Source of the DNA: Succinivibrionaceae bacterium UBA3769
Lineage (GTDB): Bacteria; Pseudomonadota; Gammaproteobacteria; Enterobacterales; Succinivibrionaceae
Length of the DNA stretch: 8,560 nt
Assembly: GCA_002372325.1 (NCBI GenBank)
Contig: DFFT01000013.1
Coordinates: 1-8,560, forward strand
Direction: 5' to 3'
The number at the start of each line of letters is the position of its first letter. Position 1 is the stretch's first letter. The position numbers and the translations under genes were made by a program. Positions 1-3,913 of this stretch are shown piece after piece. The notes beneath the pieces are model-generated. The model was not told the DNA's origin. It worked only from the letters and a program-made list of their open reading frames with translations, and searched no databases.

Positions 1-54
1 TTGAGTTGCCGAGTTAGATGTCGGGTAGTTGTGGCTGTGAGATAGATGTCAGAA

Positions 55-94
55 AAAAGGCTCCCACACTGCCATCAGAGGCGGGGAGCTTTTT
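55..94 (+). terminator. Intrinsic terminator upstream of the ars cassette
   Basis: The left arm at 55-65 (AAAAGGCTCCC) pairs with the right arm at 84-94 (GGGAGCTTTTT), giving an 11-bp stem with one G-U pair and ending in T residues. A short GCC/GGC pairing (71-73 with 80-82) can form inside the loop. It lies 22 bases before the arsR -35 box, so it probably ends transcription of a gene lying left of the window and insulates the ars promoter. Its arms resemble those of the terminator at 3010-3057. Confidence 0.75.
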
Positions 95-113
95 GAAACA
101 ATATTATATCTAC

Positions 114-133
114 ACATTGACAACTGTGAATGT
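114..133. promoter_or_regulatory. Probable ArsR operator palindrome
   Basis: Two 9-base arms, ACATTGACA (114-122) and TGTGAATGT (125-133), are inverted repeats with 8 of 9 positions complementary and a 2-base centre. The palindrome contains the -35 hexamer and lies directly upstream of arsR. Dimeric ArsR/SmtB repressors usually bind imperfect palindromes of this kind over their own promoter, so repressor bound here would block RNA polymerase until As(III) causes release. The operator role is inferred from position and symmetry. Confidence 0.65.
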
Positions 134-145
134 ATGTGGTATTAT
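117..145 (+). promoter_or_regulatory. Sigma70-type promoter of the ars operon
   Basis: A consensus -35 box TTGACA (117-122) is followed after exactly 17 bases by TATTAT (140-145), a five-of-six match to the -10 consensus. Transcription would begin around 152, about 20 bases before the arsR start, leaving room for the GGAGGTG ribosome site at 159-165. No equally good promoter was seen between the four ars genes, so it probably drives them all. Confidence 0.8.
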
Positions 146-171
146 ATGTACCTCTCTCGGAGGTGAAAGTC

Positions 172-492
172 ATGGGTTTCAGAGAAGACGTCAAAAAAAT
201 AAAGGCACTCACGGATGAGAACCGCCTTGCGATCATGCTTGCTCTCCAGCATGGGGAGAAGTGTGGATGTGATCTGCTGGAAGAACTGAATATCACGCAG
301 CCGACTCTTTCTCATCACATGAAGATCCTTGCAGACAGCGGTCTTGTTGATTACTACAAAGAGGGAAAATGGATGCATTACTCCATCTCCGCAGACGGGG
401 TCAGGGAGTTCCGGGAAATGATCGGTTCCTACGCAAGATGTGACTGCGAAACGGACGAGAGCGTATCCTGCGGATGCAAGGAAAAGAAGTAA
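172..492 (+). CDS. arsR: ArsR-family As(III)-responsive transcriptional repressor
   Basis: This is a 106-residue ArsR/SmtB-family winged-helix regulator that should repress the ars operon and release DNA on binding trivalent arsenic. The start at 172 is chosen because GGAGGTG (159-165) lies 6 bases upstream. An in-frame ATG at 130 lies between the promoter boxes and has no ribosome site. Residues 8-26 form the first helices. C31-G-C33 followed by D34-L35-L36 matches the CxC inducer site of E. coli ArsR-type proteins. Residues 42-56 (TQPTLSHHMKILADS) are the recognition helix, and about 58-72 form the beta wing. The C-terminal tail adds two more CxC pairs (C90/C92 and C100/C102), which could be an extra thiolate site. 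It is the first gene of the four-gene operon. The family and operon role are firm; the exact metalloid preference is inferred from the neighbours. Confidence 0.95.
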   Translation: MGFREDVKKIKALTDENRLAIMLALQHGEKCGCDLLEELNITQPTLSHHMKILADSGLVDYYKEGKWMHYSISADGVREFREMIGSYARCDCETDESVSCGCKEKK

Positions 493-495
493 TCG

Positions 496-557
496 ATATC
501 TATCATTCATAGGCAGTCCTTTTGGATTGCCTATATAAAGGCTATAAACATAGATAT
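496..557 (+). promoter_or_regulatory. Nested inverted repeats between arsR and acr3
   Basis: An 11-bp hairpin with a TTTT loop occupies 509-534: ATAGGCAGTCC pairs with GGATTGCCTAT with one G-U pair. It is enclosed by a second perfect 8-base inverted repeat, ATATCTAT (496-503) with ATAGATAT (550-557). No T tract follows, so it is not a normal terminator. In the arsR-acr3 transcript it could act as a processing or stability element that sets repressor and pump levels separately, or as a weak attenuator. The structure is seen directly; its role is inferred. Confidence 0.5.
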
Positions 558-590
558 ATTTCAATGTATCAAACTAACGTAGGCGAAGTT

Positions 591-1631
591 ATGAGCAATA
601 AAAGCAGAGGCATAAATACATTTCAGCGTTATCTTTCTGTGTGGGTACTGCTCTGTATGGCCATAGGAGTACTGATTGGGCACTTTATCCCGGCTATTCC
701 TGATAGGCTCGGTCAATTTCAGATCTCCGGCATTTCGATTCCTATCGCTGTTCTCATCTGGGTCATGATCTACCCTATGATGATGAAAGTGGATTTTCAG
801 AGCATAAAACAGATTGGAAAGAATCCGAAGGGACTTCTGGTCACATGGGTTACGAACTGGCTAATCAAGCCGTTCACTATGTATGGAATTGCTTATCTTT
901 TTCTGTTTGTCGTATTCAAGACCTTCATATCTCCGGGATTGGCAACGGAGTACCTTGCCGGAGCTGTGCTTTTAGGAGCTGCTCCGTGTACGGCGATGGT
1001 GTTTGTGTGGAGTACGCTTACAAAAGGAAATCCTGCTTATACGGTCGTACAGGTGGCAACAAATGACCTCGTCATCCTTGTGGCTTTTGTTCCGATCGTA
1101 AAATTCCTTTTAGGCGTTTCCAATGTGGCTGTTCCCTATAGCACCTTGTTCGTCAGCATCTTTCTGTTTGTAGTGATTCCGCTTGTGGGCGGCATCCTCA
1201 CGAGGATAACAGTCACGAAGCAAAGAGGCGCGGATTACTTTGAGAGCGCGTTTATCCATAAGTTCGACAATGCCACAACGATAGGTCTGCTGTTGACGCT
1301 GGTTATTATCTTCAGTTCACAGGCAGAGGTGATTTTGTCCAATCCGCTTCATATCGTTCTGATAGCGGTGCCGCTAACCATTCAGACTTTTTTGATTTTC
1401 TTTATCACTTATGGGGCAAGCAAGCTACTGAAATTACCGCATGATATTGCGGCTCCTGCCGGGATGATCGGTGCATCGAACTTCTTTGAACTTGCGGTGG
1501 CTGTGGCGATTGCACTCTTTGGCACGACAAGTCCCGCGGCTCTCGCCACTACAGTAGGCGTTCTGACGGAGGTTCCGGTCATGCTGATGCTTGTGCGGAT
1601 AGCAAATAAAACGAAAGCGAGGGTTGCATAA
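591..1631 (+). CDS. acr3: ACR3-family arsenite efflux permease
   Basis: This is a 346-residue integral membrane protein of the ACR3 (arsenical resistance-3) family, which exports As(OH)3 across the cytoplasmic membrane using the proton-motive force. The length is typical and about ten hydrophobic segments are visible. Two family hallmarks are present: the conserved cysteine in GAAPCTAMVFVW (C133) and the conserved glutamate in GASNFFELAVA (E300), both linked to transport in characterised ACR3 proteins. The N-terminal RYLSVWVLLCMAIGVLIG segment is also typical. The start at 591 is preferred over in-frame ATGs at 522 and 564. The ATG at 522 lies inside the intercistronic hairpin and the one at 564 has no ribosome site, whereas 591 has a weak AGGCGA (581-586). 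The stop overlaps the next start by one base, indicating translational coupling. The family call is secure. Confidence 0.95.
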   Translation: MSNKSRGINTFQRYLSVWVLLCMAIGVLIGHFIPAIPDRLGQFQISGISIPIAVLIWVMIYPMMMKVDFQSIKQIGKNPKGLLVTWVTNWLIKPFTMYGIAYLFLFVVFKTFISPGLATEYLAGAVLLGAAPCTAMVFVWSTLTKGNPAYTVVQVATNDLVILVAFVPIVKFLLGVSNVAVPYSTLFVSIFLFVVIPLVGGILTRITVTKQRGADYFESAFIHKFDNATTIGLLLTLVIIFSSQAEVILSNPLHIVLIAVPLTIQTFLIFFITYGASKLLKLPHDIAAPAGMIGASNFFELAVAVAIALFGTTSPAALATTVGVLTEVPVMLMLVRIANKTKARVA

Positions 1632-2629
1632 TGTGGACTTTTATTCAGGATCAGATCCTTGGGATGAAGTGGCTGAACTCCATAATTGGAAAACTGCTGC
1701 TTACAGCCGGACTTGATACGGATAGTCGGATTGGCGGAAGCATACAGTTCTTCATTTATGATACAATTAAAATAGCAGTATTGCTTTGTGTGTTGATCTT
1801 CCTGATTTCCTATATCCAGAGTTTCTTCCCTCCGGAGCGCAGTCGGAAGATCATGGGAAGATTCCACGGGATCGGAGCGAATATTATCGGTGCCTTGCTT
1901 GGGACGGTAACGCCATTCTGTTCCTGCTCGTCCATTCCGATTTTTATGGGCTTTACGAGTGCGGGGCTTCCGCTTGGCGTGACATTTTCCTTCCTGATTT
2001 CATCACCGATGGTGGACTTGGGAAGTCTTGTGCTTCTCGTCAGTATCTTTGGCGTGAAGATTGCCGTGGCGTACGCGGTGCTGGGGCTTGTCATCGCCGT
2101 CATTGGTGGCACTTTGATAGAACACCTGCACATGGAAGACCAGATTGCTGATTTTATCCGCAATAACAACAGCAAGGTGGATATCGAGTCTCCGAATCTC
2201 ACTGTCAAAGACCGGCTGATTTATTCCAGAGATCAGGTTGCATCCACCTTTAAGAAAGTGTTCCCTTATATCCTTGTCGGCGTGGCTATCGGCGCGGTGA
2301 TCCATGATTGGATTCCCGAAGGCTGGGTGGAAACCGTTCTCGGCAGCAATAATCCGTTCGGTGTGATACTTGCCACGCTTGTCGGCATACCCATGTACGC
2401 AGACATTTTCGGCACGATTCCGATTGCCGAGGCACTTTTGGCAAAGGGAGCATTGCTCGGTACGATTCTCAGCTTTATGATGGCGGTTACCACGCTCAGC
2501 CTTCCGTCCCTCGTAATGTTGAAAAAGGCTATCAAGCCAAAACTCTTAGCGACATTTATAGCCATCTGCACAGTGGGTATCATCATTGTCGGATACGGCT
2601 TTAATGTATTTCAAAGTTTATTCATCTGA
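1631..2629 (+). CDS. ArsP/YraQ-type permease (PF03773 family)
   Basis: This is a 332-residue membrane protein with about eight hydrophobic segments in two groups of four (roughly residues 42-162 and 207-325), separated by a polar cytoplasmic loop (165-205). The motif TPFCSCSSIPIF (94-105), with C97 and C99, followed by GLPLGVTFSFLISSPMVD, is the signature of the PF03773 permease family. That family includes ArsP exporters of trivalent organoarsenicals and the YraQ and SO_0444-type transporters linked to Cu/Zn. Its place between acr3 and a redox protein in an ars operon favours a methylarsenite or related thiophilic substrate, but the sequence does not settle it. Its ATG overlaps the acr3 TAA (TAATG), with GAGGG at 1619-1623 as ribosome site. 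The CSC pair is a plausible metalloid-binding site. Confidence 0.85.
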   Translation: MWTFIQDQILGMKWLNSIIGKLLLTAGLDTDSRIGGSIQFFIYDTIKIAVLLCVLIFLISYIQSFFPPERSRKIMGRFHGIGANIIGALLGTVTPFCSCSSIPIFMGFTSAGLPLGVTFSFLISSPMVDLGSLVLLVSIFGVKIAVAYAVLGLVIAVIGGTLIEHLHMEDQIADFIRNNNSKVDIESPNLTVKDRLIYSRDQVASTFKKVFPYILVGVAIGAVIHDWIPEGWVETVLGSNNPFGVILATLVGIPMYADIFGTIPIAEALLAKGALLGTILSFMMAVTTLSLPSLVMLKKAIKPKLLATFIAICTVGIIIVGYGFNVFQSLFI

Positions 2630-2636
2630 AGGAGGA
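2629..2636 (+). promoter_or_regulatory. Ribosome binding site deciding the start of the thioredoxin-like gene
   Basis: AAGGAGGA overlaps the last base of the permease stop codon. It lies only 1 base before an ATG at 2638 but 7 bases before the ATG at 2644, so 2644 is the likely start. The strong site suggests that this small soluble protein is made in higher amounts than the two membrane proteins. Confidence 0.75.
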
Positions 2637-2643
2637 TATGATC

Positions 2644-2994
2644 ATGGCGCTGTTTGGTAAGAAAAAAGAAGTAGTCAAGGCGAAGCCCACATGTTGCTGC
2701 GGAGGGACGGAAGAAGTTAAGGCTGAATCTACTCCCTGCTGCGGAGAAAAGATTGATGGCGTTTGCAGCATCAAAGTTCTTGGTGCGGGTTGCAAGTCAT
2801 GTCACGAACAGTATGAGAATGCCAAGAAAGCTGTTGAGAATCTTGGATTGAATGTTGAGGTAGAGTACATCACCGATATGGAGAAGGTAATGAGCTATGG
2901 TGTTATGAGTATGCCTGCACTCCTTGTTAATGATAAAATCGTATCTGTCGGTAAAGTGCTAAAGCCGGGAGAAGTTGAAAAGTTGTTAGGCTGA
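2644..2994 (+). CDS. Thioredoxin-like redox protein with cysteine-rich N-terminal extension
   Basis: This is a 116-residue cytoplasmic protein. Residues about 39-116 form a small thioredoxin fold of the redox-active disulfide protein type (TM0996/MTH895-like). It has the sequence IKVLGAGCKSCHEQYENA with a C50-x-x-C53 active site and a cis-proline loop MSMPALLV (P91). Residues 1-38 are a lysine-rich extension with vicinal cysteines C17-C18-C19 and C32-C33, and C41 begins the fold. The two clusters are encoded by a 10-base direct repeat, TGCTGCGGAG, at 2695-2704 and 2737-2746. As last gene of the ars operon, it may reduce arsenic enzymes or hand As(III) to the pumps. Vicinal cysteine pairs also bind As(III) in the unrelated chaperone ArsD. 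The fold is clear; the arsenic role is inferred. Confidence 0.85.
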   Translation: MALFGKKKEVVKAKPTCCCGGTEEVKAESTPCCGEKIDGVCSIKVLGAGCKSCHEQYENAKKAVENLGLNVEVEYITDMEKVMSYGVMSMPALLVNDKIVSVGKVLKPGEVEKLLG

Positions 2995-3009
2995 TCATTC
3001 AGAAGAGAT

Positions 3010-3057
3010 AAAGGCTCCTCACTACCGGCAAATGCGTCGGCGGCGAGGAGCCTTTTT
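3010..3057 (+). terminator. Intrinsic terminator of the ars operon
   Basis: A perfect 11-bp stem pairs AAAGGCTCCTC (3010-3020) with GAGGAGCCTTT (3045-3055), followed by further T residues. The 24-base loop can fold internally through CCG/CGG. It lies 16 bases after the stop of the thioredoxin-like gene, so it ends the operon. Its arms resemble the terminator at 55-94. Confidence 0.9.
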
Positions 3058-3065
3058 ATGCTTCA

Positions 3066-3224
3066 ATGTTGATTGAGCGTGAACTCGGTTACCCTCTCAA
3101 ACTTCCTTTCGTTAATTTGGAGGGTAAAACCGATGACGAGATAAATGCTACATTTGAAGACATCTATAAGCAACTTAAGGATTTTGAGCGTAGGTTAGTC
3201 AGCTATTTATCTGAAGATGAATAA
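3066..3224 (+). pseudogene. Orphan 52-codon open frame, probable gene remnant
   Basis: The frame starts at ATG 3066 and ends TAA at 3222-3224. It encodes a charged, helix-prone peptide that starts MLIERELGYPLKLPF and ends RRLVSYLSEDE. The residue pattern looks like real coding sequence, with a plausible amphipathic C-terminal helix. However, the frame starts 9 bases after the ars terminator, has no ribosome site at a useful distance and no visible promoter. The best reading is the tail of a longer gene whose front was lost when the ars cassette or a mobile element inserted. I do not recognise the family. It could also be a chance frame. Confidence 0.3.
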
Positions 3225-3290
3225 CTCAGTTGATAAGTTCACGAATACGTTATGGGGGAGAAAAAACATTAGATCTGTTCATATACTTCT

Positions 3291-3369
3291 ATGACAGTGG
3301 AAATTACGCCCCTATGTGACTACCTCCTCGGAAATTTAGTGACACCCCTTTCCACACAATCATGACAGT
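3291..3369. repeat. Four RTGAC direct repeats, resembling an IS21-type element end
   Basis: ATGAC or GTGAC occurs at 3291, 3316, 3339 and 3362, with spacings of 25, 23 and 23 bases. Three of these are followed by C/T-rich or GGAAAT/TTTCC sequence, and the first and last extend to ATGACAGT. Regular subterminal repeats of this kind are typical of transposase-binding ends of IS21-family elements. No istA or istB gene is next to them, so this would be a solitary, truncated end. The periodicity is seen directly; the family assignment is inferred and uncertain. Confidence 0.35.
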
Positions 3370-3381
3370 TTATTCTTCAAA

Positions 3382-3780
3382 TTACTGATTAGACTGCTCC
3401 CATTTCAGATACCGCTCCAGCAAAGCAATATCATGCGCGACCCGCTTTTCGGGATCCATTGCGGCGTCAGCGGCAACGCCGCCTCCGCTGCCGCCGTAGC
3501 GATCCTTCTCGGTTTTGCGCTCCTTTCTGGCCTTATCGGATTTTTTCGCCAGCATCTCAAGTCTTTTCTGAAGCTGTCTTCTCCGGATTTGTTCTGTTTC
3601 TGTAATGTCCGGCGTTACGCCGAAGTACTCGCTGAACGGATATATTCCGGTGACCGCGTATTTGTAAAAATCAGCCGGAGAGAGCCCGCCCAGACAGGTC
3701 TGAATACACACGCTGTTTAGTTTACCTCAAAGCGTGGTCACTATCTCACTTTCTTTCCAGACAGTATTCTGTGGATTTAT
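3382..3780 (-). pseudogene. Broken minus-strand gene of unknown function, about 132 codons
   Basis: The minus-strand frame from 3711 to 3382 encodes 109 residues: a front rich in aromatic residues and glycine (VCIQTCLGGLSPADFYKYAV), a highly charged coiled-coil-like stretch of K/R/E, a glycine/alanine linker, and an ERYLKWEQSNQ end. In the same frame, a TGA at 3727-3729 is preceded by 17 sensible codons (NPQNTVWKESEIVTTL after the first codon). Those begin at an ATA (3778-3780) lying exactly 7 bases after a strong AAGGAGG (3788-3794). An original ATG start mutated to ATA and a CGA codon mutated to TGA would explain both defects, each a G:C to A:T transition. A GTG restart at 3711 is possible but has only a distant GAGGT upstream. 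I do not recognise the family. Confidence 0.45.
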
Positions 3781-3846
3781 AGCATTTCCTCCTTGCAGGT
3801 TGCAGATACCGTTTCGCTGCCATGTCTAATTTTTCAAACAGATGCT

Positions 3847-3875
3847 TTGACACGTTCATACGGCTTTTGTTTACT
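3847..3875 (+). promoter_or_regulatory. Probable promoter of the kinase gene
   Basis: A consensus -35 box TTGACA (3847-3852) is followed after 17 bases by TTTACT (3870-3875), a four-of-six match to the -10 consensus. Transcription would start near 3882. That leaves about 30 bases of leader before ATG 3914 but almost none before the in-frame ATG at 3884, which supports the later start. Confidence 0.5.
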
Positions 3876-3913
3876 TTATTCTGATGTTAATACAGTTTTC
3901 AAGAGATACACGT

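Noticed and set aside
3433..3720. 95-codon + strand frame opposite the broken minus-strand gene
   Set aside because: It has no ribosome site. The minus strand carries a ribosome site and a consistent frame that extends upstream past the stop codon.
3727..3729. In-frame TGA as a selenocysteine codon or recoded stop
   Set aside because: Both clearly coding ars genes at 2629 and 2994 end in TGA, and tryptophans in the kinase use TGG. Nothing marks a selenoprotein motif, so a nonsense mutation is simpler.
3884..3913. Upstream ATG as start of the kinase
   Set aside because: It would be almost leaderless relative to the predicted promoter and has no ribosome site. The added ten residues carry no domain.
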